A stretch of DNA of 64,000 nt from Clostridium zeae (GCF_017312485.1 NZ_BMBA01000001.1:1626396-1690395), one strand, 5' to 3'; shown: positions 8,195 to 17,028, numbered from the stretch's first letter. The notes: generated by a model from the letters alone, not told the origin. Numbers and translations: made by a program.

Positions 8195-9040
8195 ATGCTA
8201 CATCATAGATTAGGCTGGATTCCTGACTACAACGACATAAATGATTATACAGAGGATACCCCTGAAGTCAAAGCTATTATAAACAACCTTTGCGCATCAA
8301 ATAAAAAAACTGAAGACAATCACCCAAGCTTTATAGATCTCAGAAAATGGTGTTCACCAATAAAAAATCAAGAACTACTCAACTCTTCTACAACTGAAGC
8401 GTTGGTAAGTTTAATTGAATACTTTGAAAATAGGGTGTTCGGAAAAAACACCGAAGGTTCATCTCTTTTTGTTTATAAAAATTCCAGGTCCCTTTTGGGC
8501 AACATCGGAGATACTGGTGTATCATTTCGATCTGCGCTAAACTCCTTAATTCAATTTGGTATGCCTCCTGAAAGATATTATTCAAAAAACTCTGTTCAAA
8601 TTGATGAAGAACCAAAGGCCTTTTGTTATGGTTTTAGAGATAACTATAAGGATTTGATTTTTTTCAAACTAGATACAAACAAAGATTCAGAGAATCTTCT
8701 TCAAAAAATTAAAGAACTATTATGTTTACAGCTTCCATGTATTTTTGGTTTTTCCGTATACGACTGCATTGACTACGCAGAAAAATCAGGGGAGATATTA
8801 TTTCCAACTATCCATAACAAGCTAGTTGGTGGACATTCAGTTATGGCTGTAGGTTATGATGATAAATACTTGTCAATTAATAAGTTAACAGGAAATTCTA
8901 GCTATGGAGCCTTAATAATAAGAAATTCCTGGGGAGAAAACTGGGGTGAAGATGGTTATGGTTATCTTCCTTACGAATATATCTTAAAAGGACTTGCAAA
9001 TGATTTTTGGTATGTTCTAAACAAGGATTGGTCTTTTTAA
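8195..9040 (+). CDS. Papain-fold (C1A) protein with catalytic Cys replaced by Ser
   Basis: 281 residues, strong AAGGAGG site, no signal peptide. The bacterial C1A pattern is present: FIDLRKWCSPIKNQ (oxyanion Gln59), GGHSVMAVGYDD (catalytic His214), IIRNSWGENWGEDGYGYLPY (Asn244). At the nucleophile, bacterial homologues read like Q-x-x-L-G-S-C-T-x-x-A; here the segment is QELLNSSTTEA, which places Ser65 (codon TCT, 8387-8389) in the Cys position. One base (TGT to TCT) would explain it. His and Asn are retained and the frame is intact, so it is probably a pseudoprotease, a Ser variant or a recently inactivated enzyme. There is no propeptide. Flanked by the msrA promoter region and ytaF; no partner gene is evident. 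Confidence 0.85.
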   Translation: MLHHRLGWIPDYNDINDYTEDTPEVKAIINNLCASNKKTEDNHPSFIDLRKWCSPIKNQELLNSSTTEALVSLIEYFENRVFGKNTEGSSLFVYKNSRSLLGNIGDTGVSFRSALNSLIQFGMPPERYYSKNSVQIDEEPKAFCYGFRDNYKDLIFFKLDTNKDSENLLQKIKELLCLQLPCIFGFSVYDCIDYAEKSGEILFPTIHNKLVGGHSVMAVGYDDKYLSINKLTGNSSYGALIIRNSWGENWGEDGYGYLPYEYILKGLANDFWYVLNKDWSF

Positions 9041-9092
9041 CTCAACTTATTCCTTGTTAAAATAGCAATTTATGCTTATTGACTAAATACTA

Positions 9093-9152
9093 GATTTATA
9101 CTTGTTCGAAAATCATGTCACTTAGTGATTTTCGAACATTTATAAAATCCCA
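9093..9152 (+). repeat. Family 4 palindromic repeat, copy 1
   Basis: GTTCGAAAATCA (9104-9115) pairs perfectly with TGATTTTCGAAC (9126-9137). The flanks TTATACTT and TTTATAAA and the order of the motif recur at about 10061-10116. There is no T-run, so it is not a convincing terminator. Confidence 0.6.
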
Positions 9153-9310
9153 GTTTCAAAATATGAGTTGTTATATTGTTTTAAGTGATAAATTTTTAAT
9201 AAAAATTTTCAACATATCTATATGTTTATTTTAATTTACAAGCATGAATACCTGTAACACATATCCCTTCTTTCCAATATATTAAAATTAAGTCACAAAG
9301 GAGGGATAAC

Positions 9311-9934
9311 ATGAATTTACTTGCAATAATACTATTTGTTTTTACAAGTAGTATAGATAACTTTACTGTGGCTCTAGCCTATGGAGTAAAGAATATAAAA
9401 ATAAGCTTTTTTAGTAATTTAGTCATAAGCATAGTTTCTTCTTTAGGTACATTTATATCAATGTCTCTAGGTTTGGCTCTTGCAAATTTACTTGCTCCCC
9501 AAACAGCCAACATTATCGGTAGTACTATTTTATTGCTAATTGGATTATGGTTTTTATATGATTATTATAGGTCCATTAAAAACATACAATCAATCAACCA
9601 ATCAGATTCTAGTAATAACAGAAGTTGTATGAATCTACTGGATAATCCTGAAGTAGCTGATTTTGATCATTCTGGTACAATAGATTTAAAAGAATCGTTT
9701 TCACTATCTGTAGCATTAGCAATTAACAATGTAGGACTAGGTATCGGTGGAAGTATAGCTGGCTTAGATATTATTAGAACCACCTTATTCACCTTTATCT
9801 TTAGTATAATTGTTATTCCAATTGGTATGTTCTTAGGTAATAAGTTCCTAGCAAAAAAATTAGGTAGTGCAGCTCCATTAATTTCAGCATTAATATTAAT
9901 ATCATTAGGCTTATTTGAACTTGCCCTAAATTAA
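9311..9934 (+). CDS. ytaF: Sporulation membrane protein YtaF (MntP-like)
   Basis: 207 residues, about six membrane helices in two homologous halves. The first half has SSIDNFTVALAYGVKNIKIS and the second SLSVALAINNVGLGIGGS, each with the conserved polar residues of the MntP/LysE-type fold. The hydrophilic loop between them contains DFDHSGTIDLKES, an EF-hand/dockerin-like Ca2+ loop that is characteristic of the YtaF subfamily and absent from MntP itself. This makes YtaF the better call than a manganese efflux pump. YtaF is a conserved protein of endospore formers whose biochemical role is not settled. Start ATG 9311 behind AAAGGAGGG. Terminator at 9987. Confidence 0.9.
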   Translation: MNLLAIILFVFTSSIDNFTVALAYGVKNIKISFFSNLVISIVSSLGTFISMSLGLALANLLAPQTANIIGSTILLLIGLWFLYDYYRSIKNIQSINQSDSSNNRSCMNLLDNPEVADFDHSGTIDLKESFSLSVALAINNVGLGIGGSIAGLDIIRTTLFTFIFSIIVIPIGMFLGNKFLAKKLGSAAPLISALILISLGLFELALN

Positions 9935-9986
9935 AAATATAAAAGCTACAAGTTTTTAATATCTAATAATATACTTTCAAAATAGT

Positions 9987-10023
9987 AAAACACCAATTTA
10001 AAGATTTAAATTGGTGTTTTATA
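9987..10023 (+). terminator. Intrinsic terminator of ytaF
   Basis: AAAACACCAATTTA pairs with TAAATTGGTGTTTT across a 6-nt loop; T-run in the 3' arm. Confidence 0.85.
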
Positions 10024-10025
10024 TA

Positions 10026-10136
10026 TAATCAAACTAAAGGATTCCTATATCGAAACTTAAGTTATACTTGTTCGATACTCCCGACTTCTAGTGATTATTG
10101 GGCACGTATAAATTAATAGTTGAGTTAGGAATCCTA
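10026..10136 (+). repeat. Family 4 repeat, copy 2, inside a larger inverted repeat
   Basis: GGATTCCTA near 10039 pairs with TAGGAATCC near 10127, enclosing TTATACTTGTTCGA...CTAGTGATT...CGTATAAA, which aligns with the copy at 9093-9152. The inner palindrome has decayed relative to copy 1. Confidence 0.5.
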
Positions 10137-10140
10137 TATA

Positions 10141-10237
10141 GATGAACCACTTCATAATTTAATTTATATTTCCAAATTTTCCTCTCAGAACCCAGAGGAG
10201 TTTTAGAAATTGATTTCGGATTGAAATGTTTCATCTT
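10141..10237 (+). repeat. Family 1 palindromic repeat, copy 2
   Basis: Opens GATGAACCACTTCATAATTT, central CCTCTCAGAACCCAGAGG, ends with TTTCATCTTT. Its right end touches the TAA stop of the oxidoreductase gene (10237-10239). Confidence 0.85.
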
Positions 10238-11223
10238 TATTCACTATCAGCAGGAAATTTGACACCTGTTTGGCTTCTTATCTCGTCCACTAACTTCATC
10301 ACATTTAGAGAATGTTCGTGTGAATTAACCTTTGATTCAATTTTTCCTTCATTTATGAGGTTAATAAATTCCTCTGCCTCATAAAACATATTATCTTCTA
10401 TCTGAGGCACAGTCAAAACTTCTCTTTCTCCATTCCTATAAATTATTTCAATATTTTCTGGAGATCCTATTTTGTCTATAATCATTGTTCCGTTCTCACC
10501 TTGTATCTCACTTGGTGAATAAGAATAGGCTATCTTTGAGTGCATTATAACAGCATCCATATCCTCATATTTTGCTAGCACCGAACCTTCTCCATCTACT
10601 CCAGACTTTAGAAGATACGCAGATGCAGTTATTTGTTTTGGAAGTCCAAAAAGCTTCACCATTGGATGAATACAGTATATTCCTATATCCATTATTGATC
10701 CATTTGAGAAACTTGCATCAAAAGTATTAACTCTTATTCCAGATTTGTAAGTATCATATCTTGATGAATACTGACAATAGTTGCCTATGTATCTTCTTAT
10801 TTTGCCTAACTTATAGATATTTTCTTCTATAACTTTAAAATTAGGAAAGAAATGCGATTTCAAAGCTTCCATCAATACAACCTTGTTCTTTTTTGCCTCA
10901 TTTATCATAGCTTCCACTTCCATTGAGTTAGAAGCAAAGGCCTTTTCACATATTACATGTTTTTTATTCTTAAGAAATAATATTGACTGTTGGCAGTGTA
11001 GTGAATTAGGGCTCGCTATATATACTGCATCTATAATATCACTTTGAGCCATTTCTTCTAGTGACGTGAAATAAGTTATTTCCTCATACGCCTTACCAAA
11101 TTCCTTTGCTTTCTCTAAATCACGAGAATAAATAGCTGACAGCTTAAAATCCTGTACATTACTAGCACCTTTAATAAATGCGTGCGTTATCCAACTTGTA
11201 CCTATAACACCAAATCTAATCAT
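10237..11223 (-). CDS. Gfo/Idh/MocA family NAD(P)-dependent oxidoreductase
   Basis: 328 residues. The N-terminal Rossmann domain starts RFGVIGTSWITHAFI, with AVYIASPNSLH, and CEKAFASN in place of the family EKP motif (EKA here). The C-terminal half (about 125-328) is the alpha/beta substrate domain with GSIMDIGIYCIHP, the position where the family carries its catalytic DxGxYxxH residues, all present. Such proteins oxidise or reduce cyclic sugars, inositols or sugar derivatives; the substrate cannot be read here. It is a single gene, and no kinase, isomerase or sugar transporter adjoins it. Start ATG 11223 behind AGGAGG. The family 1 repeat abuts its stop codon, so the repeat probably inserted right at the 3' end. 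Confidence 0.9.
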   Translation of the reverse strand: MIRFGVIGTSWITHAFIKGASNVQDFKLSAIYSRDLEKAKEFGKAYEEITYFTSLEEMAQSDIIDAVYIASPNSLHCQQSILFLKNKKHVICEKAFASNSMEVEAMINEAKKNKVVLMEALKSHFFPNFKVIEENIYKLGKIRRYIGNYCQYSSRYDTYKSGIRVNTFDASFSNGSIMDIGIYCIHPMVKLFGLPKQITASAYLLKSGVDGEGSVLAKYEDMDAVIMHSKIAYSYSPSEIQGENGTMIIDKIGSPENIEIIYRNGEREVLTVPQIEDNMFYEAEEFINLINEGKIESKVNSHEHSLNVMKLVDEIRSQTGVKFPADSE

Positions 11224-11357
11224 ACCTTCCTCCTAATGTAAGAATAATATTATATACTTAAGTTTATAAATAATTTATATAACCCAACATTATTATAATC
11301 TAAGCATATAATTGTATATTAAAACAATTGTAATATTAATAGTACAAGATTTCAACT

Positions 11358-12320
11358 TTATCTATTTTCATATATATACTTCGAAAGCTTAGCTATAAGT
11401 TCATTAGGATTTCCATTGGTGTTTTTTGTGAACACTGTTAATATATAAGGTTCATCTGCATATATTATTCCTATGTCATTTACGTAATCTTCATAATCTC
11501 CAATCTTATGTGCAACGATTTCTTGTGGTATGTACTTATCAATTCTATCATGATAGATTGTATCTTTCATGTCGTCTATAATTCTCTTGTAATAAGCATT
11601 ATTGTCATTATTAAAATATAACTTTTTTAATATTTCTAAAGAATCTAAAGCTGATGATTCATTTTCAGCTCTGTTTACTGTATGCTTTACTATATTCTCA
11701 ATGTATGAGTATTTATACTCTGGTGTAATAGTCCTTAAAAGCATATTTACTGCTATATTGTCGGAATACTTTATCGAGTAGTCAATTAATGTATTTATAT
11801 CTATGGGTTTCCTTAGTCTACTGGTACCCTGCAATATACCAGCTCCATCCTCATAATCCTGAGATGAGTAAATAACACCTTGATCCATAGTCAATTTATT
11901 TTCTTTTATAAGGTCAACAGTAGCCATACTAATAGGAACCTTTACAGTACTAGCAGCTTTAAACGTCTTGTCCCCATTTATACTAAAGCCTAAAGATGAA
12001 TTTAAATCATAATAAGCTATTCCAACATTGTCCTTATTATCTTTTATAAATTCTTCAACCTTTGCTTTAAGTTCATCTAGTTTTTTTTGTTTGTTTACTT
12101 TTATTTCCTCAGCCTCTTTTAACTCTGCAAGCTTTTCATCGTCTATCTCTTTATGCTCAGCTATTAACGTATCTGTATCTTCTATAGTATTTGTATTAGA
12201 ATTTGTAGCAACTGCATTTTGATTAGCCAAAACCTCAGCCTGTCCATTATTTTTATAGCCTATAAAAACTATTATGACAATAACTGCAACCATACAGGCA
12301 TACACGTATTTCTTTTTCAC
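11358..12320 (-). CDS. Class A beta-lactamase-fold serine hydrolase, membrane-anchored
   Basis: 320 residues from GTG 12320. The TTG at 12329 is less likely because GAGAGG abuts it, whereas it sits 7-8 nt before the GTG. A single N-terminal membrane helix (YACMVAVIVIIVFIGY) is followed by a charged Glu/Lys helix, then the catalytic domain from about residue 90. Motifs: SxxK in ASTVKVP (Ser124, Lys127), SDN in YSDNIAVN (186-188), and HKIG (272-274) in place of KTG. I see no EPELN-type omega-loop Glu, so efficient beta-lactam hydrolysis is uncertain; an esterase or D,D-peptidase-like activity outside the membrane is equally possible. It matches the beta-lactamase2 family common in clostridia. 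A terminator-like hairpin sits just upstream of the ribosome binding site. Confidence 0.85.
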   Translation of the reverse strand: MKKKYVYACMVAVIVIIVFIGYKNNGQAEVLANQNAVATNSNTNTIEDTDTLIAEHKEIDDEKLAELKEAEEIKVNKQKKLDELKAKVEEFIKDNKDNVGIAYYDLNSSLGFSINGDKTFKAASTVKVPISMATVDLIKENKLTMDQGVIYSSQDYEDGAGILQGTSRLRKPIDINTLIDYSIKYSDNIAVNMLLRTITPEYKYSYIENIVKHTVNRAENESSALDSLEILKKLYFNNDNNAYYKRIIDDMKDTIYHDRIDKYIPQEIVAHKIGDYEDYVNDIGIIYADEPYILTVFTKNTNGNPNELIAKLSKYIYENR

Positions 12321-12340
12321 ACCTATCAACCTCTCATATA

Positions 12341-12376
12341 AAAATACCTTCTTAATTTATTATAGAAGGTATTTTT
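12341..12376 (-). terminator. Hairpin with T-run in front of the serine hydrolase gene
   Basis: AAAATACCTTCT pairs with AGAAGGTATTTT and is followed on the minus strand by TTATA. It ends only about 20 nt before the GTG at 12320, so it either ends the small upstream gene (12471-12569) or acts as a leader attenuator for the hydrolase gene. Confidence 0.6.
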
Positions 12377-12470
12377 ATAATAACTGTGAGATGAGTGTGT
12401 GAAATTGTGTGCATTTAAATAATTATTACACAAATTTAACACATAATTTATATAAAAACTAATCAACTAT

Positions 12471-12569
12471 TTATGCCTTTTCCCTATCAACAACAAGTAC
12501 TAAAACAGTCCATACAACAATAAGAACAGATATGGCTGTAAAAATTATTTCTACATATTTTCCAAACAT
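12471..12569 (-). CDS. 32-residue single-span membrane peptide
   Basis: ATG at 12569, TAA at 12471. The translation begins MFGKYVEIIFTAISVLIVVW and ends with DREKA: a short polar start, one hydrophobic helix of about 20 residues and a charged tail. AGGGGTG lies 7 nt before the ATG. It has its own space between two terminators (12667-12710 upstream, 12341-12376 downstream). Function unknown; size and layout are those of small regulatory or subunit-type membrane peptides. Confidence 0.6.
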   Translation of the reverse strand: MFGKYVEIIFTAISVLIVVWTVLVLVVDREKA

Positions 12570-12666
12570 AGAAACACCCCTTTCGTCTCTCGTATATAGA
12601 CTTAGCTTATATGGATTATTTTATTCGAAATCTATTATGGCAGAAGACACATCATTCCTTAACAGT

Positions 12667-12710
12667 AAAAAAGCCTAGCATTGAAATATTATTCACTGCT
12701 AAGCTTTTTT
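12667..12710 (-). terminator. Intrinsic terminator of the GGDEF-EAL gene
   Basis: AAAAAAGC...TAGCA pairs with TGCTA...GCTTTTTT with one mismatch, right after the stop at 12712. Confidence 0.75.
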
Positions 12711-12711
12711 C

Positions 12712-15345
12712 TTACCTATTAAGCAAACTGATGGCTTCCCTTTGAGGAACTGGTCTACTAAAGTAATATCCTTGTATCCTATCACAACTATATTTATTTA
12801 GGTAATCTAATTGTTCCTCAGTTTCTACACCTTCTGCAACAACTTTTAGATTCATTTTATGTCCTATATCTATTATATTCTCAACTAAAGATACCTTGTG
12901 TTCTTCCGCAACATCATCTATGAATGTCTTATCAATTTTTAAAGTACTAATAGGTAGCTGTTTCAGATAACTTAACGAGGAGTATCCCTTACCAAAGTCA
13001 TCAAGAGCTATTTTAATTCCTATCTCTCTCAATCTATTCAACTTGTCACTTATGCTGTCATAAGTTTCAATAAATATAGATTCTGTAATCTCTAGTTCGA
13101 TACAATTTGGATCTATTGTAATATCATTTATAATCTTTAAAACATTATCTACAAAATCACTTTGCATTAATTGGATTACTGATACATTTATTGATATATA
13201 ACATTTATCATGACCATTTGTATGTACTTCTTTTATAAACTCACATGCACTTCTAAGTACCCAGTTTCCAATATCTATTATCTTATGATTTTCTTCTGCT
13301 AACGTAATAAATCTATCTGGAGGTACAAAGCCTAATTCTGGACTATTCCATCTAATTAGAGCTTCAAAGCTACATATCATACCAGTATTAGCATCAACTT
13401 GAGGTTGATAATAAAGGACAAATTCATTTTTATCTAATGCATTTCTTAAGTATCTTTCTATTTCCATTCTTTCAATCACTTTGTCATTCATTCCTGAATG
13501 GAAGAATGTATAGTTGTTTTTACCTAAACTTTTCGATTTATACATTGCTATATCTGCTTTAGTCAAAAGATCATCTATTCCTTTACCGTCTTCTGGGTAA
13601 ATTGCTATTCCAATACTGGATGTGACCTGTAAGTAATTGTTATCTACATTAAATGATGATTCAAAACACGCTAACATAGCATTGCAGAAATCCTCTACTT
13701 GCTCTATATCTTCAATTGAATTTAATATTATTACAAACTCATCTCCACCTAATCTAATCAATAAATCCTCTGATCCCTTGATTCTATCAAGTCTATCAGC
13801 AATAGCGCAAATTAAAAAATCGCCAAAGTTATGACCTAAAGTATCATTTATGTATTTAAAATTATCAATATCTACAAATATTAATGCACTTTTACTACGT
13901 TCACACCCATCTTTCTTACCAAAATACTTCTCTGCTACTTTATGCATATACTGCCTATTAGGCAAATCCGTTAAATAATCATGGTATGCTATGTATTCTA
14001 AACGATGTTGATATTCCTTTATATCTGTTATATTTTTATGTGATCCTGCTAACCTATATGGCTTTCCTTCTGAATTAAATAATGTTTTCCCTATAGTTTG
14101 CATCCATGTGTATATTCCATTGACATCTTTAATTCTATACTCTATTGTAAAGACTGAACTTTTATTTTCCCAATTCTCTTTAATAACATTTTGAAGCCTT
14201 TCTAGGTCTTCTTCATTAACTAACGTAGTCCAATCTATATTTTTTGTCTTTTCCTTATCATAGCCTAATATCTTGTACCATTGATCTGAAAAAAACATTT
14301 TTCCTTCTTTTATACTCCAATCCCATAGTGCATCATAAGATGCTTCTGTTATAAGCTTGTACCACTCTTCATTATTTCTTAGTAATTCTTCATTGATTGA
14401 TATTTCTGTATACTTTTCTCTTAACTCTTGTTCTAGAGCTGTTATTTCCTCGAATGAAGCTTCTAGATCATTATATTTTTCTCTTAACTCCTGCTCTAAA
14501 GCTCTCACTTCTTCATAGGATGCTTCAAGTTCCTCATAACTACTCATTAAGTTTTCTTCGTACTCTTTTCTTTTATCCGCAGCTTTGTTTAATGCGATTG
14601 CTAACTGACCAATCTCATCTCTAGATTTCATAGTTATTTTGTGTTCCAGATTACCTTCAGTTAAAGATTTTGCAAAATCTAATATGATCTTTATTTTACC
14701 AGAAATTCTATAGGCTATAAAATAACCTAAAAGTATTGAAATTATAAATCCTAATACCCCTATAGTAATTGTTGATATAATAGTATCATGATATAACTGC
14801 TTATTATAATTGTCATACTTCTCAGCAACTCTTGAGTTAAATTCAATATAATTTTCAGTATTTTTTACTATATTATCACTTATTATTTCTAAATCATTAT
14901 ATATGGTCCACGCTTTATCATAGTTTTCTTCATCTATGTATGCTAATAATCTTTCTCTATATTCCCTATATACGCTCAATATATTTTTTAATTCACCAAA
15001 TAATTTCCTATCATCAGTGTCTACTATATGTTTCTCATAATCAGCTAGTAATTCATCATCCTGGTATTTCAAGCTATTTATTTCGTCTACTAAAGTTTTT
15101 ACTTTATCTGAATTTTTCTTATCTATTATCATATAAATATCAAGATTAATTTGGACCAAATTAGATTTAAATAATGTAATGTCTTTTATTACTCTTGAAT
15201 TTCTTTCGTGCATAATCGAACTATTATTATTGAGATCTTTAATATTTTTTAATGCAACCACTCCTATTACTCCACTGAAAAGTGAAATTACCGTAAATGC
15301 TATTATGAGTTTTGATCTCATCCTTAATCTATACATAAAATTCAT
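12712..15345 (-). CDS. Membrane sensor with HAMP, PAS, GGDEF and EAL domains (c-di-GMP turnover)
   Basis: 877 residues from ATG 15345, chosen because TAGGAGG lies 8 nt upstream; the frame stays open 11 codons further without such a site. Order: membrane helix about 12-32; extracytoplasmic helical sensor about 33-190; helix 190-212; HAMP about 213-265; coiled coil 266-325 with a duplicated 23-residue unit (both copies contain ALEQELREKY); PAS about 326-445 ending in the GSHKNITDIKEY PAC motif; GGDEF about 450-620 with intact RLGGDEF at 533-537; EAL about 630-877 with EALIRW (661-666), ITES, DDFGKGYSSL and AEGVE. The I-site RxxD ahead of GGDEF is absent (GSED). Both output domains look catalytically complete, so it may make or break c-di-GMP, or use one domain as regulator. 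Monocistronic. Confidence 0.9.
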   Translation of the reverse strand: MNFMYRLRMRSKLIIAFTVISLFSGVIGVVALKNIKDLNNNSSIMHERNSRVIKDITLFKSNLVQINLDIYMIIDKKNSDKVKTLVDEINSLKYQDDELLADYEKHIVDTDDRKLFGELKNILSVYREYRERLLAYIDEENYDKAWTIYNDLEIISDNIVKNTENYIEFNSRVAEKYDNYNKQLYHDTIISTITIGVLGFIISILLGYFIAYRISGKIKIILDFAKSLTEGNLEHKITMKSRDEIGQLAIALNKAADKRKEYEENLMSSYEELEASYEEVRALEQELREKYNDLEASFEEITALEQELREKYTEISINEELLRNNEEWYKLITEASYDALWDWSIKEGKMFFSDQWYKILGYDKEKTKNIDWTTLVNEEDLERLQNVIKENWENKSSVFTIEYRIKDVNGIYTWMQTIGKTLFNSEGKPYRLAGSHKNITDIKEYQHRLEYIAYHDYLTDLPNRQYMHKVAEKYFGKKDGCERSKSALIFVDIDNFKYINDTLGHNFGDFLICAIADRLDRIKGSEDLLIRLGGDEFVIILNSIEDIEQVEDFCNAMLACFESSFNVDNNYLQVTSSIGIAIYPEDGKGIDDLLTKADIAMYKSKSLGKNNYTFFHSGMNDKVIERMEIERYLRNALDKNEFVLYYQPQVDANTGMICSFEALIRWNSPELGFVPPDRFITLAEENHKIIDIGNWVLRSACEFIKEVHTNGHDKCYISINVSVIQLMQSDFVDNVLKIINDITIDPNCIELEITESIFIETYDSISDKLNRLREIGIKIALDDFGKGYSSLSYLKQLPISTLKIDKTFIDDVAEEHKVSLVENIIDIGHKMNLKVVAEGVETEEQLDYLNKYSCDRIQGYYFSRPVPQREAISLLNR

Positions 15346-15726
15346 TTTTAATCCTCCTAGTTTTGGTAACTGTATCAAATCTAGACATCTATATTTTAAA
15401 ATTATACCTTATTAACTATGCAGTTATCAATAAAGATGGACAACTTTAAACTTAAAACTATTTATTGAAGATGTTATTTTCAAGTTAAAAACTTTACACT
15501 ATCCTAATGAACATGGTTAAACCTAATCTTAACTCTTTGTACATCATCTTTCTAAAATTCTACCATGAAGCCATATGAAATAAGTAACAACATTGTAATA
15601 ATATCTCTATTCCCTTTTCAATTTCTTAAGCATATTATAAATTATCAATATTAAAGCACCATATTGAAATTAACAGGCTAGCAATCAGACAATTACTTTT
15701 CATTTGGGGAGGTAATAAGTTTAATT
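15346..15726. other. Divergent intergenic region, nothing specific recognised
   Basis: About 380 bp between the GGDEF-EAL gene and the deacetylase. Very AT-rich. It must carry both promoters, but I could not pick a convincing -35/-10 pair, operator or riboswitch. Confidence 0.4.
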
Positions 15727-16734
15727 ATGTTAAAGATTTTTAAGTTTGTAAATAAGACTTTTACAAAACTTATGAAGATGTTTAGGTTCGTAGTATTTTC
15801 AATTATTTTTATTACTCTAGCTCTAATACTTTCCACTATAATCCTAGTCGATAGGTATCTCATTAGCAATAATTATAGTCTCACTGTCACACAGGGTGAT
15901 TCTTCGTATCTCTATAACGAAAAGAATGTTATAACTAGCTCCGAAAGTACAAATACTACTTTTAACTTCAAGTATCTTGAGCTAAACTCTATACTATCTT
16001 CTAAAAATATTTCCGACTCCACTTATACTAATCCTCCTGTTAATGATATAAGTCCTATAAATCCAACTAAAGCTTCAACTAGGTTTGAAGATGCTCTCTT
16101 AGAGGATGGTAAGAAAACTGCCTATTTAACCTTTGATGATGGTCCCTCAACTACTATTACTCCAAAAGTGTTAGACACATTGAAAAAATATAAGATAAAT
16201 GCAACATTTTTTCTATTGGGCAACAATATACAAAAAAATGATCAAAGTAGAAACCTAGTAAGCAAGATATATTCTGATGGTAACTCTATCGGAAATCACA
16301 CCTATTCGCATGATTTAAACAAGTTATATCCTAATAACAAGATAGATACAGACTACTTTATGTCAGAAGTATATCGAACTAATACTATTTTAAAGGACAT
16401 CCTAGGAAATAAATTCAATACAAGGCTTATAAGACTACCTGGTGGATACATGAGTAGATCCTATTATCATGATCCCAATCTTCCACACTTTGATCAACGA
16501 TTAAAACAAGAAAAATATCTCTCTGTAGATTGGAATGCCTCTGACTCAGATGCAGAAGGAAAGAAAAAGAATTCACAAGAATTACTTCAAATGGTAAAGG
16601 AATCAGTGTCAAATAAGAATAAAGTAATCATACTTATGCACGATACCTATGGCAAAGAAGAAACAGCAAAAGCCTTGCCTAGCATAATTGAATATCTAAG
16701 CACTCAAGGCTACGAATTTAAGACATTAGAGTAA
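15727..16734 (+). CDS. Membrane-anchored polysaccharide deacetylase (NodB domain)
   Basis: 335 residues. A basic N-terminus and one membrane helix (VVFSIIFITLALILSTIIL, about 22-41) anchor it; a Ser/Thr/Asn-rich linker runs to about 125; then the NodB domain. Motif 1 TFDDGPS (Asp137-Asp138), motif 2 HTYSH (His191, His195 with Asp138 as metal ligands), motif 3 RLPGG (Arg236), motif 4 DWNASDSDA and motif 5 ILMHD (His305) are all present, so it should be active. It resembles PgdA/PdaC-type peptidoglycan N-acetyl-sugar deacetylases, which confer lysozyme resistance or modify the spore cell wall; chitooligosaccharides are an alternative substrate. GGGGAGG is 14 nt before the ATG, an unusually long spacing, but no closer start exists. 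A terminator follows inside a family 2 repeat. Confidence 0.9.
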   Translation: MLKIFKFVNKTFTKLMKMFRFVVFSIIFITLALILSTIILVDRYLISNNYSLTVTQGDSSYLYNEKNVITSSESTNTTFNFKYLELNSILSSKNISDSTYTNPPVNDISPINPTKASTRFEDALLEDGKKTAYLTFDDGPSTTITPKVLDTLKKYKINATFFLLGNNIQKNDQSRNLVSKIYSDGNSIGNHTYSHDLNKLYPNNKIDTDYFMSEVYRTNTILKDILGNKFNTRLIRLPGGYMSRSYYHDPNLPHFDQRLKQEKYLSVDWNASDSDAEGKKKNSQELLQMVKESVSNKNKVIILMHDTYGKEETAKALPSIIEYLSTQGYEFKTLE

Positions 16735-16784
16735 TTTGTTTTTTTAATGGCTATATTCAACACGGTGATTTACAGAGACTAGAA

Positions 16785-16978
16785 TAAAAAAGTCGCTGAA
16801 GCGTCCTTCTTCAGCGAGCTTTTTTTGCGCATCTGCCTTTTCTGAACGTATGTGAGGAAATTCTGGCAGGCGAATAAGTTCTATTTTTTACTGTATAGCT
16901 ATAATAAACTTCTGAAAATATTGAAATATCTAATTTTAACTAAAATTAAAATTTTATAATTTCTTTTACAGTAAAAAA
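16785..16978 (+). repeat. Family 2 interspersed repeat, copy B
   Basis: Aligns with 5945-6138 across its length: CGTCCTTCTTCA, GCATCTGCCTTTC, TTACTGTAT and ATTAAAATTTTATA occur in the same order. Its left end forms a perfect terminator stem. A third, truncated head is at 63556-63606 in the opposite orientation. Confidence 0.7.
16787..16827 (+). terminator. Intrinsic terminator supplied by the family 2 repeat
   Basis: TCGCTGAAG pairs with CTTCAGCGA and is followed by GCTTTTTTT; it lies 55 bp after the deacetylase stop and is the left end of the repeat. Confidence 0.8.
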
Positions 16979-17013
16979 ATCGAACAGGAATTAATCCCGT
17001 TCGATCTTTTTTG
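16974..17013 (-). terminator. Bidirectional terminator of amt-glnK
   Basis: AAAAAATCGAAC-(A/C)GG pairs with CC(C)GTTCGATCTTTTTT, just downstream of the glnK stop on the minus strand. Confidence 0.85.
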
Positions 17014-17028
17014 TTGAGTAAATAAAAT

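Noticed and set aside
9104-9137. Terminator of the papain-like gene
   Set aside because: Perfect stem but no T-run, and a related copy lies elsewhere; better described as a repeat.
9311-9934. Manganese efflux pump MntP
   Set aside because: The EF-hand-like loop and the overall pattern fit sporulation protein YtaF better.
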